Source: Aliidiomarina haloalkalitolerans (GTDB lineage: Bacteria; Pseudomonadota; Gammaproteobacteria; Enterobacterales; Alteromonadaceae). Taken from it: a stretch of DNA of 64,000 nt. The stretch spans positions 1 to 64,000 of the forward strand of contig NZ_PIPI01000004.1 of NCBI RefSeq assembly GCF_003987315.1, in the 5' to 3' direction. The notes under the pieces are model-generated. The model did no database searches. It saw nothing but the letters and a program-made list of their open reading frames with translations, and was not told where the DNA came from. The position numbers and the translations under genes were made by a program. Numbering within the stretch: the stretch's first letter is position 1; the number at the start of each line of letters is the position of its first letter. This document shows, piece after piece, positions 7,071 to 16,005 of the stretch.

Positions 7071-7771
7071 GCAGACACTCCTGTTTGATTAATCTCAGTC
7101 AGCTCAATGGTGCGATCAAAGTGATGGCTGAGCGTGGCGTCGTGAGTGACAAAAACAAGGGTAATATTAGCGCTCTGACATTCATCTTGTAGCAACGAAA
7201 GGAAATTGTCGCGCGCATCGGTATCAAGTGCCGAGGTCGGCTCGTCGGCAATAATCAACTCAGGCTTACCAATTAACGCTCGAGCGACAGCAACGCGTTG
7301 CTGTTGTCCGACACTTAAGGTTGCAGCTTGGCGCCGCCACAGTTCTTTAGGGATATTTAGATGCGTGAGCAAGCGTTCACATTCAGCTTCAGGTGAGAGG
7401 TTTTCAGCGGCTAATTTTTGTTTACGAGCAGCAGAAAAGTCACAGGCTAACAATACGTTACGGTAAACACTTAAATACGGCAACAAATTAAATTGCTGGA
7501 AAATGTAACCAATGTGATCGGCTCGAAATTTATCCCGGCGCCGCTGATTTAAGCGGTGGAGCTCAGTGCCGAGAATGGTTAAGGTTCCCGAAGTCGGTTG
7601 GTTAACACCGGCAAGCAAAGACAATAGGGTTGATTTACCGGAGCCACTTGGACCACGCAACAGAATGCGCTCACCCGTTCGAATGGACAGCTCTGGTATC
7701 CGGAGCGTTGGCTGGGATTGAGAGGGCCAGCAGAATTCAATCTGCTGGCCAGCAATGCAAAGTTCAGCCAT
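7067..7771 (-). CDS. LolD/MacB-type ABC transporter ATPase
   Basis: A 234-residue cytoplasmic ATPase that pairs with the downstream permease. The Walker A is GPSGSGKST (40-48), the Q-loop QQFNLLPYLSV follows at about 92, the signature is LSVGQQQR (152-159), the Walker B is LIIADE (172-177) and the switch histidine is His210. Q-loop and signature are of the LolD/MacB/FtsE class. It begins 6 bp after the ppa stop codon, with no room for its own promoter, so it is probably read from the ppa transcript. The 4-bp overlap with the permease shows an operon. The substrate is unknown. Confidence 0.9.
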   Translation of the reverse strand: MAELCIAGQQIEFCWPSQSQPTLRIPELSIRTGERILLRGPSGSGKSTLLSLLAGVNQPTSGTLTILGTELHRLNQRRRDKFRADHIGYIFQQFNLLPYLSVYRNVLLACDFSAARKQKLAAENLSPEAECERLLTHLNIPKELWRRQAATLSVGQQQRVAVARALIGKPELIIADEPTSALDTDARDNFLSLLQDECQSANITLVFVTHDATLSHHFDRTIELTEINQTGVSA

Positions 7772-7777
7772 AGGCGT

Positions 7778-8311
7778 TTACTTGCTTTCTTGGGCGCGAG
7801 CGTAAGAAGTTTCGATTTCAGCTCTGGCAGCTGCTGCGTCGTCCCAACCTTCTACTTTCACCCACTTGCCTTTTTCGAGTTCTTTGTAACGCTCAAAGAA
7901 GTGTGTAATTTGTGCACGTAACAACTCAGGTAAGTCATTCACGTCTTGAATGTGATCATATTCTTTGGTGAGCTTGCTGATTGGCACCGCGACAACTTTG
8001 GCGTCTTCGCCAGACTCATCGCTCATTTTTAATACACCAACAGGGCGGCAACGAATCACTGAGCCCGGCTGCAACGGATAAGGAGTTGGGACCAATACGT
8101 CAACTGGGTCACCGTCTAAAGACAACGTGTCGTTGACGTAGCCGTAGTTGCACGGATAGAACATAGGTGCTGACATGAAACGGTCAACCCATACAGTACC
8201 TGTGTCTTTGTCCACTTCGTACTTGATTGGGTCTGCGTTAGCAGGGATTTCAATGATCACATTGACTTCTTCAGGCAGGTTTTTGCCTGCTGGTACAGCA
8301 TTTAAACTCAT
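7778..8311 (-). CDS. ppa: Inorganic pyrophosphatase
   Basis: A 177-residue family I soluble pyrophosphatase, hydrolysing PPi to two phosphates in the cytoplasm and so pulling biosynthetic reactions forward. The signature DGDPVDVLV (66-74) holds the metal-binding aspartates Asp66, Asp68 and Asp71. Further conserved stretches are [17 protein letters not shown] and the C-terminal [17 protein letters not shown]. Length and ends match the E. coli enzyme. It has a good promoter (8388-8416), and the ABC operon follows after only 6 bp. Confidence 0.97.
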   Translation of the reverse strand: MSLNAVPAGKNLPEEVNVIIEIPANADPIKYEVDKDTGTVWVDRFMSAPMFYPCNYGYVNDTLSLDGDPVDVLVPTPYPLQPGSVIRCRPVGVLKMSDESGEDAKVVAVPISKLTKEYDHIQDVNDLPELLRAQITHFFERYKELEKGKWVKVEGWDDAAAARAEIETSYARAQESK

Positions 8312-8387
8312 GTCAGTTCCTTTTCTTACGTAACTTAATTCATTGACCCAACCGAATAGGGTTAGGATTAAAATTCTGATCGCTCAA

Positions 8388-8416
8388 GTATAACGAAGCT
8401 TTTTGGTGAAACTCAA
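8388..8416 (-). promoter_or_regulatory. Sigma-70 promoter of ppa
   Basis: Read on the minus strand, TTGAGT (8416-8411) and TATACT (8393-8388) are separated by exactly 17 bp, about 77 bp ahead of the ppa start. The -35 matches consensus at 4 of 6 and the -10 at 5 of 6. Confidence 0.65.
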
Positions 8417-8423
8417 AGCAATT

Positions 8424-8480
8424 AGCGCGAAAAATGACAGTTTTGTCCTAAATACAGTCAAAACTTCATATTTTCGCGCT
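8424..8480. other. Long imperfect palindrome between fbp and ppa
   Basis: Positions 8424-8445 pair with 8459-8480 over 21 bp, broken only by two single-base bulges (8438 and 8470), around a 13-nt loop. Arms begin AGCGCGAAAA and end TTTTCGCGCT. Neither strand has a following T run, so it is not a standard terminator. It starts 15 bp after the fbp stop codon and ends 7 bp ahead of the ppa -35 box. Confidence 0.8.
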
Positions 8481-8495
8481 GATTCAACTCATTGG

Positions 8496-9497
8496 TTAAG
8501 CCGTTGGTGCATCTGGACGGTCACATGGAATCGACTTGAAGTAGTCAAGACAGGTGTCGACTTCGTTTCTCGACCCCATAATGACTGAAACCCGCTGATG
8601 GATTTCTGTTGGCTGGAGCGACATGATGCGCTCGTATCCAGTGCTTGCTCGGCCACCTGCTTGCTCAACTAGGAAACTCATTGGGTTTGCTTCGTAGAGT
8701 AAGCGCAATTTGCATGGTTTTTCTGGGTGTTTACAGTCAGCTGGATAGGTAAAGATACCGCCACGACTCAGTACCCGATGAACATCCGAGACCATGGCCG
8801 CGTTCCAACGCATGTTGAAGTTTTTCTTGCGCGGGCCAAGTTCACCACTGAGCAGATCTTGAATGTACTGCTGCATTGGCTTAGTCCAATGGCGTTGATT
8901 CGACATGTTGACGGCAAATTCTTGGGTGTCAGCCGGAATATTCAATTTATCGACAGTTAGTAAGAACTCACCGACTGTGTGGTCGAGCGTAAATACCCGC
9001 ACACCTTGCCCAGTTGTCATGACTAACAATGACGACGGGCCGTACAAAATATAACCAGCAGCAATTTGCTCATCACCGGTTTGCAAGAATAATTCTTTGC
9101 CTTCGGCACAGTGATCTGGTTTTTCCAGAATAGAAAAAATGGTTCCAACAGAACCATTAATATCAATATTCGAGCTACCATCGAGCGGGTCATAAGCGAC
9201 TAAATACTTGGCGTCTGGATTGCCCATGACAACGTCATCTTCTTCTTCCGACGCCACCGCGTGCACCAGATTTGTTTCTAACAGCATGTTTTTGATCAGC
9301 TGATTAGAAACCACATCGAGCTTCTTTTGGGTTTCGCCTTGAATGTTTTCGTCGAGTGTTGAACCGAGCGTACCGGCTAAGCTGCCTTGATGAAGTCGGT
9401 GAGAGATTTCTTTTGCTGCGGTGAGCAGGGTGTTGATCACGGAAATTAGGTGTAAAGGTACGTGATCGTTGTTCAGAACGGGAATCAGGCGTTGCAT
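8496..9497 (-). CDS. fbp: Fructose-1,6-bisphosphatase class 1
   Basis: A 333-residue gluconeogenic enzyme removing the 1-phosphate from fructose 1,6-bisphosphate. Metal- and phosphate-binding residues are visible in SEEED (about 83-87) and [14 protein letters not shown] (103-116). The sugar-binding end of the active site is the stretch [19 protein letters not shown] followed by [12 protein letters not shown]. Length equals the family norm. It is transcribed alone, divergent from mpl, with a 174-bp shared upstream region. In this window it complements fba, tkt and pgk. Confidence 0.97.
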   Translation of the reverse strand: MQRLIPVLNNDHVPLHLISVINTLLTAAKEISHRLHQGSLAGTLGSTLDENIQGETQKKLDVVSNQLIKNMLLETNLVHAVASEEEDDVVMGNPDAKYLVAYDPLDGSSNIDINGSVGTIFSILEKPDHCAEGKELFLQTGDEQIAAGYILYGPSSLLVMTTGQGVRVFTLDHTVGEFLLTVDKLNIPADTQEFAVNMSNQRHWTKPMQQYIQDLLSGELGPRKKNFNMRWNAAMVSDVHRVLSRGGIFTYPADCKHPEKPCKLRLLYEANPMSFLVEQAGGRASTGYERIMSLQPTEIHQRVSVIMGSRNEVDTCLDYFKSIPCDRPDAPTA

Positions 9498-9671
9498 GAT
9501 TAGCCTCTGTTGATTTTGCGTTTAGGTCGTTGCCGGAAACGCCCTGTAGTTTACCCGAATTTGTCAGCGGATGCTTCTTTTTTAACGGTATGCTGCAGAT
9601 TTGTAGTGATGATCGAATACGTGCGAGGTGATACAATCGTGAGTTATATCAAAAGGAGTAGGACAGCGGCT

Positions 9672-11060
9672 ATGCATATTCATGTGCTCGGTATTTGCGG
9701 AACCTTTATGGGCGGAATTGCGGCATTAGCGCAAAGCCTTGGACATCGCGTCACTGGCTCGGATAAAAATGTTTATCCACCGATGAGTACCCAGCTCGAA
9801 GCGCTCGGAATCGAATTGTGTAGCGACAGCGATTTAACTCAGCTTGAGCCTGCGCCTGACTTGGTAATTATTGGCAATGCGTTGAGTCGAGGACATCCTT
9901 TGGTTGAGGAAGTGTTAGCGCGGCGCTTGCCGTACACCTCCGGACCGCAATGGTTAGGTGAGCAGATTCTGCGTAACCGGCATGTGCTGGCGGTCGCAGG
10001 AACGCACGGCAAAACCACGACGGCATCGATGTTAGTCTGGATTCTTCAGCAAGCGCAGAAAAATCCAAGCTTTTTAGTGGGCGGTGTTGTGCAGCCGTTC
10101 GGTCAAACGGCGCGACTCACTGATAGTGAATACTTTGTTGTCGAGGCAGATGAGTACGATACCGCCTTTTTTGATAAGCGTTCCAAGTTCTTGCACTACT
10201 ATGCGGACACGCTAGTATTGAATAATCTTGAGTTTGACCATGCCGATATTTTTGCCGATTTAGCTGCCATTCAAAAACAATTTAGTCACTTGTTGCGTAC
10301 TGTACCCCGTGATGGCGCCGTGATGGCGCCGCGACAAGAGCATGCTCTACAAGAAGTGTTAGCTGCTGGCTGTTGGTCGCAGCAAATTTGCGTTGAGCAA
10401 ATTATCTTGCCGAGTGAGTCGTTAGGTAAGAACGGCTGGGAAGTACAACTGCACGACGACGCCGGAACTGGCTTCACGGTATACTGGAATGGTAATGAAC
10501 AAGCGCGCGTGCGCTGGGCATTGCTCGGCAAACACAATGTTGCCAATGGTATGATGGCAATGTTGGCCGCGGCTCAAGTTGGAGTGGATCTCGCGACCTC
10601 CGCACAGGCGTTAGAGCAATTTACCGCGCCGGCAAGACGGCTGCAGTTATGCGGAACCATTCATGGCGTGTCGGTGTACGACGACTTTGCGCATCACCCG
10701 ACCGCTATCGCGACAACCTTACAAGCGATGCGAGCTCGTTTCGGTGACGATGCTCGGATTATTGCGGTGTTCGAGCCGCGGTCAAATACAATGAAAGCGG
10801 GTGTTCATTTGCAGACGCTTGCTGCGTCATTTGCTGACGCAGACGCCGTGTATGCCCTGAATGAATTAAACACCTGGGACTTAGCTGGGCAGTTAAGTGA
10901 GAGCAATGACCATGTTGTGGTTTGTCAGACCGTGGCAGACTTGGCTGCAGCCTTGTTGCAGCGTCCGTCAAGCGAAGAACACTGGGTCATTATGAGTAAT
11001 GGTGGTTTTGGTGGCATTCACCAACTGCTCCTTGACGGGCTTGCAGCTCGACTCGACTAA
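9672..11060 (+). CDS. mpl: UDP-MurNAc:L-Ala-gamma-D-Glu-meso-DAP ligase
   Basis: A 462-residue Mur ligase of the recycling branch. It joins the tripeptide L-Ala-gamma-D-Glu-meso-DAP from old murein to UDP-MurNAc. The N-terminus has the Mpl-type [18 protein letters not shown] in place of the MurC pattern, followed by the ATP loop [11 protein letters not shown] (110-120), [16 protein letters not shown] and [10 protein letters not shown]. The ATG at 9672 is chosen because AGGAG precedes it and the family starts at MHIHVLGI; the open frame runs further upstream. ubiX follows 23 bp later and is probably co-transcribed. Confidence 0.96.
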   Translation: MHIHVLGICGTFMGGIAALAQSLGHRVTGSDKNVYPPMSTQLEALGIELCSDSDLTQLEPAPDLVIIGNALSRGHPLVEEVLARRLPYTSGPQWLGEQILRNRHVLAVAGTHGKTTTASMLVWILQQAQKNPSFLVGGVVQPFGQTARLTDSEYFVVEADEYDTAFFDKRSKFLHYYADTLVLNNLEFDHADIFADLAAIQKQFSHLLRTVPRDGAVMAPRQEHALQEVLAAGCWSQQICVEQIILPSESLGKNGWEVQLHDDAGTGFTVYWNGNEQARVRWALLGKHNVANGMMAMLAAAQVGVDLATSAQALEQFTAPARRLQLCGTIHGVSVYDDFAHHPTAIATTLQAMRARFGDDARIIAVFEPRSNTMKAGVHLQTLAASFADADAVYALNELNTWDLAGQLSESNDHVVVCQTVADLAAALLQRPSSEEHWVIMSNGGFGGIHQLLLDGLAARLD

Positions 11061-11083
11061 CCTTTAAAAAGCGGAGGCAACAC

Positions 11084-11707
11084 ATGCATAAAAATGAGCG
11101 CATCACAGTCGCCATAACCGGTGCCTCGGGCGCACCCTATGCCTTAAGGTTGCTCGAATGTTTGTTAGCCCAAAAGCAGCAAGTTTATTTGCTTATATCG
11201 AGTGCCGCACGAGTGGTTTTGGCAACCGAAGAAGACTTGAAATTGCCCGGCTCACCATCTGCTATTCAAGAGGTTTTGTGCCAGCGCTTTGGTGTCAGTC
11301 CTGAGCAATTACAGGTTTTCGGCAAGGAAGAGTGGTTTTCACCAGTCGCCTCCGGGTCAGCGGCACCGAAACGCATGGTGGTGGTGCCGTGTTCAACCGG
11401 AACCCTGTCGGCTATTGCCTCGGGTGCCAGTGACAATCTCATTGAACGCGCGGCCGACGTTGTATTGAAAGAGCGTGGGCAACTGATTTTAGTGCCGCGC
11501 GAAACGCCGCTCCACAGTATTCATTTGCAGCATATGCTGACGCTTGCCAACATGGGTGTCGTCATTATGCCAGCGGCACCTGGTTTCTATCATCAACCGA
11601 CGTCCATTCAAGATCTCGTTGATTTTATGGTTGCTCGTATTCTTGACCATTTAGGTTTAGACCAAGACATTATGCCGCGCTGGGGCTACGACTCACGCTC
11701 GAACTAA
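11084..11707 (+). CDS. ubiX: Flavin prenyltransferase UbiX
   Basis: A 207-residue enzyme that attaches a dimethylallyl group to FMN, making the prenylated cofactor needed by the decarboxylase UbiD in ubiquinone synthesis. The flavin-binding motif [14 protein letters not shown] (about 12-25), [29 protein letters not shown] and [11 protein letters not shown] are all characteristic. The length is usual. The start follows GCGGAGG. It lies directly after mpl, an arrangement found in related gammaproteobacteria; ubiD is not in the window. Confidence 0.96.
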   Translation: MHKNERITVAITGASGAPYALRLLECLLAQKQQVYLLISSAARVVLATEEDLKLPGSPSAIQEVLCQRFGVSPEQLQVFGKEEWFSPVASGSAAPKRMVVVPCSTGTLSAIASGASDNLIERAADVVLKERGQLILVPRETPLHSIHLQHMLTLANMGVVIMPAAPGFYHQPTSIQDLVDFMVARILDHLGLDQDIMPRWGYDSRSN

Positions 11708-11725
11708 GTTATTTCGGAGACTGTT

Positions 11726-12667
11726 ATGACGTATGCACTGGAAATCAGTGAATTGCGCAAAACTTATCGTGGTGGTTTTGAAGCATTAAAGGGCTTAGAC
11801 CTGACCGTTAAAGTTGGTGACTTTTACGCCCTGCTAGGACCGAATGGTGCTGGCAAGTCGACGACCATCGGCATTATTTCGTCGTTGGTGAACAAAAGCT
11901 CAGGTACCGTCAAAGTATTTGGCTACGACCTCGACACGCAAATTAACGAAGTGAAACAGCATATTGGCTTGGTGCCGCAGGAATTCAACTTCAATCAGTT
12001 TGAAACCCTGATGCAAATTGTGGTGAATCAGGCTGGTTACTACGGTGTATCGCGAACGTTAGCGAAAGAACGCGCAGAAAAGTACCTCAAGCAGTTAGGT
12101 TTGTGGGACAAACGCAATGAACGTGCACGCAACCTGTCTGGTGGTATGAAGCGTCGGCTAATGATTGCGCGCGCATTGCTGCATGAACCCAAACTATTAA
12201 TTCTCGACGAGCCGACAGCTGGTGTTGATATCGAGCTACGCCGTTCGATGTGGGAGTTTTTAACGCGCATCAACAAAGAAGGCGTGACCATTATTCTGAC
12301 CACACATTATCTTGAAGAAGCGGAAATGCTCTGTCGCAATATCGGAATTATCGACAAAGGCCAAATTATCGAAAATACGACAATGAAGGCTCTTCTCAAT
12401 AAGTTAAATGTCGAAACTTTCGTACTCGATTTAGAGCCGATCACAAAACCGCCGGTCATCGAGTCGGCAACGATGCGCATGATTGATGATCACACCATCG
12501 AAGTAGACGTAGCAAAATCGGCGGGCTTGAACTCAGTCTTTAGTGAACTCTCTGCGCAGAACATAAAAGTCTTGTCGATGCGCAATAAAGCCAACCGTCT
12601 CGAAGAACTGTTCGTCAATTTAGTGGAACAAGGTCGGGAATCTAAGGAGTCTGCTGCCCATGCGTAA
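11726..12667 (+). CDS. yadG: ABC-2 type transporter ATPase, YadG-like
   Basis: A 313-residue ATPase with Walker A GPNGAGKST (38-46), signature LSGGMKRRLMIARAL and Walker B LLILDEPTAGVD. A C-terminal extension of about 80 residues is typical of drug- or polymer-exporting ABC-2 ATPases. It matches the YadG half of the uncharacterised E. coli YadGH pair. The permease gene starts 8 bp before this one ends, so the two are coupled. The substrate is unknown. The symbol rests on resemblance and partner type. Confidence 0.85.
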   Translation: MTYALEISELRKTYRGGFEALKGLDLTVKVGDFYALLGPNGAGKSTTIGIISSLVNKSSGTVKVFGYDLDTQINEVKQHIGLVPQEFNFNQFETLMQIVVNQAGYYGVSRTLAKERAEKYLKQLGLWDKRNERARNLSGGMKRRLMIARALLHEPKLLILDEPTAGVDIELRRSMWEFLTRINKEGVTIILTTHYLEEAEMLCRNIGIIDKGQIIENTTMKALLNKLNVETFVLDLEPITKPPVIESATMRMIDDHTIEVDVAKSAGLNSVFSELSAQNIKVLSMRNKANRLEELFVNLVEQGRESKESAAHA

Positions 12668-13433
12668 CCCTATTTATTTCACAGCGCTAAAAACGATTTG
12701 GATTAAAGAGTGCACTCGTTTTCTGCGGATTTGGGTACAAACGCTGGTCCCGCCAGCCATCACCATGACGCTTTATTTCATTATCTTTGGCAGTCTCATT
12801 GGTTCGCGCATTGGCGAAATGGGTGGTGTCAGTTATATGGAGTTTATTGTCCCGGGCTTAATCATGATGTCGGTGATTACTAACGCCTATTCCAACGTCG
12901 CATCCTCGTTCTTCAGTGCTAAGTTTCAGCGCAATCTTGAGGAAATGTTGGTGGCACCAGTTGCCAACATTACGATCATTTTGGGTTACGTCGGTGGCGG
13001 CGTAGCGCGAGCGCTCTTGGTTGCCATTATTGTCACGTTGGTTTCTGGCTTCTTTGTTCCGCTGCAAATTCAAAGCATTGCCATGATCATTGCGACGGTG
13101 ATTTTGACGGCCACACTCTTTGCGCTTGGTGGCTTATTAAACGCCATGTTCGCCAAGTCATTCGATGACATTTCGATTATTCCAACATTTGTTTTAACAC
13201 CGTTAACCTACTTAGGTGGGGTGTTTTATTCGATTACCTTGTTGCCTAGCTTCTGGCAGGCGGTGTCGCAATTTAATCCGATTATCTACATGGTCAATGG
13301 TTTCCGTTACGGCTTTATTGGGGTTTCGGATATTCAACCCATGGTCGCAATTGCGGTGCTGTTAGTGTTCAACGCAGTGTTCTTCACCTTGGCTTGGTAT
13401 TTACTGAAACGTGGCACTGGGGTGCGAACTTAA
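12660..13433 (+). CDS. yadH: ABC-2 type transporter permease, YadH-like
   Basis: A 257-residue ABC-2 permease with six predicted membrane helices and the family motif LTPLTYLGGVFYSITLLP followed by QFNPIIYMVNGFRYGF. It forms the membrane half of the exporter with the preceding ATPase, overlapping it by 8 bp. The family includes polysaccharide, lipid and drug exporters; nothing here fixes the substrate. The methyltransferase gene follows after 3 bp. Confidence 0.87.
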   Translation: MRNPIYFTALKTIWIKECTRFLRIWVQTLVPPAITMTLYFIIFGSLIGSRIGEMGGVSYMEFIVPGLIMMSVITNAYSNVASSFFSAKFQRNLEEMLVAPVANITIILGYVGGGVARALLVAIIVTLVSGFFVPLQIQSIAMIIATVILTATLFALGGLLNAMFAKSFDDISIIPTFVLTPLTYLGGVFYSITLLPSFWQAVSQFNPIIYMVNGFRYGFIGVSDIQPMVAIAVLLVFNAVFFTLAWYLLKRGTGVRT

Positions 13434-13436
13434 GTC

Positions 13437-14162
13437 ATGCAGCAACAATCGCGTAGTATTACTAGCAACCAAAGCGGTCCGCACGAGGACGTGCCCAGCG
13501 CCGTCGCACGATATTGGCATTCAGATTTTCAAAAGCCGTATGCAGCGCACAGTGAAGCAGCTTTTGCGGAAGTCGACCGACTGCTACAAAACAGTTCAAA
13601 GCCACTCATCTTAGATTCGTGCTGCGGCGTTGGGGAGAGCACCGCCTACTTGGCGGCACGTTATCCTGAAGCTCTGGTTGTCGGCGTAGACAAGTCAGCT
13701 CATCGACTCGGTAAACATGTTGCACATCAGCGGCACGGTGAAACTGGCGAGTATTTGTTAGTACGGGCAGATTTAAACGACTTTTGGCGTTTAGCCCATG
13801 CGGCAGAATGGCCAGTTCAAAAGCACTTTGTTCTTTATCCTAATCCGTGGCCGAAGAAAAAGCATTTGGGGCGACGTTGGCATGGAGCACCGGTATTTCC
13901 AGCTCTAGTGAAGCTTGGTGGCGAGCTGGAAATGCGTAGCAACTGGCAGACTTATCTCGACGAGTTTGCGTTGGCGTTGGCCTGTTTACAAATTCCCGCA
14001 CAGGTTGAAAAATTACCAACAAACTTAGAACCAATCACACCATTTGAGCGTAAGTATCAGGCTTGCGGGCAGGCGCTCTGGCGTTTGCAAAGCGAGCTTA
14101 CTGTGCCAAATCTGTTAGCCGCTGACGAGTTAGCGGCGGTTCGTGCAACCTTGCTTACTTAG
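13437..14162 (+). CDS. TrmB-like SAM-dependent methyltransferase
   Basis: A 241-residue methyltransferase resembling tRNA (guanine-46-N7) methyltransferase TrmB. The SAM-binding loop is LDSCCGVGEST (about 59-69) and the TrmB-type catalytic stretch is YPNPWPKKKHLGRRWHG, followed by LGGELEMRSNWQTYLDEF. The glycine loop uses CCGVG rather than the usual FG.G..G of TrmB, and the N-terminus lacks the usual TrmB opening, so this is probably a paralogue. The reaction on tRNA is inference. It is placed 3 bp after the YadH-like gene and ends 93 bp before panP. Confidence 0.8.
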   Translation: MQQQSRSITSNQSGPHEDVPSAVARYWHSDFQKPYAAHSEAAFAEVDRLLQNSSKPLILDSCCGVGESTAYLAARYPEALVVGVDKSAHRLGKHVAHQRHGETGEYLLVRADLNDFWRLAHAAEWPVQKHFVLYPNPWPKKKHLGRRWHGAPVFPALVKLGGELEMRSNWQTYLDEFALALACLQIPAQVEKLPTNLEPITPFERKYQACGQALWRLQSELTVPNLLAADELAAVRATLLT

Positions 14163-14255
14163 CGACTATATTGTTAGCCACTATACTGAATGTAGCGATA
14201 CAGCCCACAAATGTGCTAGAGTTGCCGGCTCAAAATTTTTAGTCAGGAGAATTGC

Positions 14256-15920
14256 GTGGCGCCCAAAACAACCGCTGAAGTCAGCATGGAGTCGTTGTTC
14301 CGCATCTTTACGGTGCCGGAAGCTCCAGACTCGACATTGGGTCAAATTGAGAAGCATTTGTCAGAGAATCTTGAAGATTTTCTGTCCTCTCATATTGTTG
14401 CGCAAGAACGTCCTTTGCATGAAATCGAACAAGATTTCGCTGACAGTACCATTCCTGAGCAGCCCGAGTTTGTTTCGAGCCATACGGAAACGCTGCTGAA
14501 AAAGCTTGTTGCCCAATCGGTGCACACAGCTTCGCCTCGCTTTATCGGTCACATGACCTCGGCGCTACCCTATTTTTTATTGCCGTTGGCCAAACTCATG
14601 GTCGGCTTGAACCAGAATCTGGTCAAAATCGAAACTTCAAAAGCATTTACGCCGCTTGAGCGTAATGTTTTGGGCATGTTGCATCACTTGGTTTACGGTG
14701 AGAACGAAGCCTTCTATCACCGTTGGATGCATAACGCCGAGTACTCGTTAGGTGCATTCTGTTCAGGTGGCACCATTGCTAATATCTCGGCACTGTGGGT
14801 TGCTCGCAATAATTTGCTGGCGCCACGGAAAGGTTTTGCCGGAGTCGGTGCGGAAGGGTTAGCGGCAGGTTTAAGCCACTACGGTTACAATCGATTAGTT
14901 ATCTTAGTTTCTGAACGTGGTCATTACTCATTGGGTAAAGCTGCCGATGTACTGGGTATCGGCCGTCAGAACATTGTTACCGTCGCCACGGACGAGAACA
15001 ACCGTATTCGAGTGGATGCGTTGCGTAAAGCAGCTGCCGACGTCACCGCCAGCGGTGGCCGCGTACTGGCGATTGTTGGCATTGCTGGTACGACAGAAAC
15101 TGGCCATATCGATCCATTACAAGCCATGGCCGAAATAGCCAAAGAATATCGGGCGCATTTTCACGTCGATGCCGCATGGGGCGGTGCGACTTTAATGTCG
15201 AGCACGCATCGGCCGCTACTTGCTGGCATTGAACTTGCAGACAGTGTCACCATTGACGCGCACAAACAGATGTACGTGCCGATGGGCGCAGGTATGGTTT
15301 TGTTTAAAGACCCAGGCTTAGTGAACGCGATTGAGCATCATGCGGAATACATTATTCGTCGCGGCTCAAAAGACTTAGGTAGCCATACTATGGAAGGTTC
15401 ACGTCCGGGCATGGCTATGTTGGTTTACTCGGCGTTGCATGTCATGGGCCGTCGTGGTTACGAGCTATTAATCGACACCAGTATTAAAAAAGCCAAGTAT
15501 TTTGCTGAACTCATTGACCGCCAAGACGACTTTGAAGTGATTACTCACCCAGAGCTGTGCTTGTTAACCTATCGCTATGTGCCATTTGGGCTGAAAGCAC
15601 AATTGCCGCATGCGAGCCATGAGCAAATCAAGGAAATGACGCCGTTATTGAACACGCTGACACGCTATATTCAGAAAACCCAGCGTGAGAATGGCCGTTC
15701 GTTTGTTTCTCGGACCAAATTAACGCCTGCCCAATACGGCCATGAAGGTAGTGTGGTGTTTCGTACAGTGCTGGCCAATCCGTTGACTACGGAGACAATG
15801 CTGCAGGAAATTATTGCTGAACAACGTGAATTAGCGAGCCATGCGAAGAACCTCATGCAGCAAATAAAAACCACAGCGGAACACTGTGGTTTACTCGTAC
15901 AAGAACCTTCTGCACTTTAA
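14256..15920 (+). CDS. panP: Pyridoxal-dependent aspartate 1-decarboxylase
   Basis: A 554-residue PLP enzyme of the group II decarboxylase fold that makes beta-alanine from aspartate, the role PanD plays elsewhere. Visible are SGGT (170-173) for phosphate binding, HVDAAWGG (303-310) with the PLP aspartate, and DAHKQM with the PLP lysine Lys337. The GTG start at 14256 follows AGGAGA at 5-nt spacing. It faces panC and panB, which use its product and finish pantothenate, supporting the PanP call over glutamate or tyrosine decarboxylase. No pyruvoyl panD is seen next to panCB, where it often lies. Confidence 0.93.
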   Translation: MAPKTTAEVSMESLFRIFTVPEAPDSTLGQIEKHLSENLEDFLSSHIVAQERPLHEIEQDFADSTIPEQPEFVSSHTETLLKKLVAQSVHTASPRFIGHMTSALPYFLLPLAKLMVGLNQNLVKIETSKAFTPLERNVLGMLHHLVYGENEAFYHRWMHNAEYSLGAFCSGGTIANISALWVARNNLLAPRKGFAGVGAEGLAAGLSHYGYNRLVILVSERGHYSLGKAADVLGIGRQNIVTVATDENNRIRVDALRKAAADVTASGGRVLAIVGIAGTTETGHIDPLQAMAEIAKEYRAHFHVDAAWGGATLMSSTHRPLLAGIELADSVTIDAHKQMYVPMGAGMVLFKDPGLVNAIEHHAEYIIRRGSKDLGSHTMEGSRPGMAMLVYSALHVMGRRGYELLIDTSIKKAKYFAELIDRQDDFEVITHPELCLLTYRYVPFGLKAQLPHASHEQIKEMTPLLNTLTRYIQKTQRENGRSFVSRTKLTPAQYGHEGSVVFRTVLANPLTTETMLQEIIAEQRELASHAKNLMQQIKTTAEHCGLLVQEPSAL

Positions 15921-15930
15921 GTCTATAAGT

Positions 15931-15958
15931 AAAAGCCAAAAGCCAAAAGCCAAAAGCC
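15931..15958. repeat. Four tandem 7-bp repeats after panP
   Basis: AAAAGCC is repeated four times exactly, starting 10 bp after the panP stop codon and just ahead of the hairpin shared with panC. Confidence 0.92.
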
Positions 15959-15963
15959 ATGTG

Positions 15964-15995
15964 CACACAGCCCAAACATACATTGGGCTGTGTGT
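15964..15995. terminator. Hairpin between the convergent panP and panC
   Basis: CACACAGCCCAA pairs with TTGGGCTGTGTG (12 bp, 8-nt loop). Its place between two converging genes suits a bidirectional terminator, but neither side has a clear T run. Confidence 0.6.
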
Positions 15996-16005
15996 GACTT
16001 TGCGG

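Noticed and set aside
5661-7771. LolCDE lipoprotein-releasing system
   Set aside because: Only one permease is present, its periplasmic domain is interrupted by the histidine-rich block, and a DUF3299 partner follows, unlike lolCDE. The relation is at superfamily level only.
9304-9636. A 110-codon open frame across the fbp-mpl divergent region
   Set aside because: Most of it is antisense or out of frame to fbp, it lacks a ribosome site, and its composition (many Ser, Arg, His) is typical of a shadow frame.
14143-14499. A 118-codon open frame over the panP start
   Set aside because: It overlaps the well-supported panP gene in another frame, has no ribosome site and has an unlikely Cys/Arg/Ser-rich composition.
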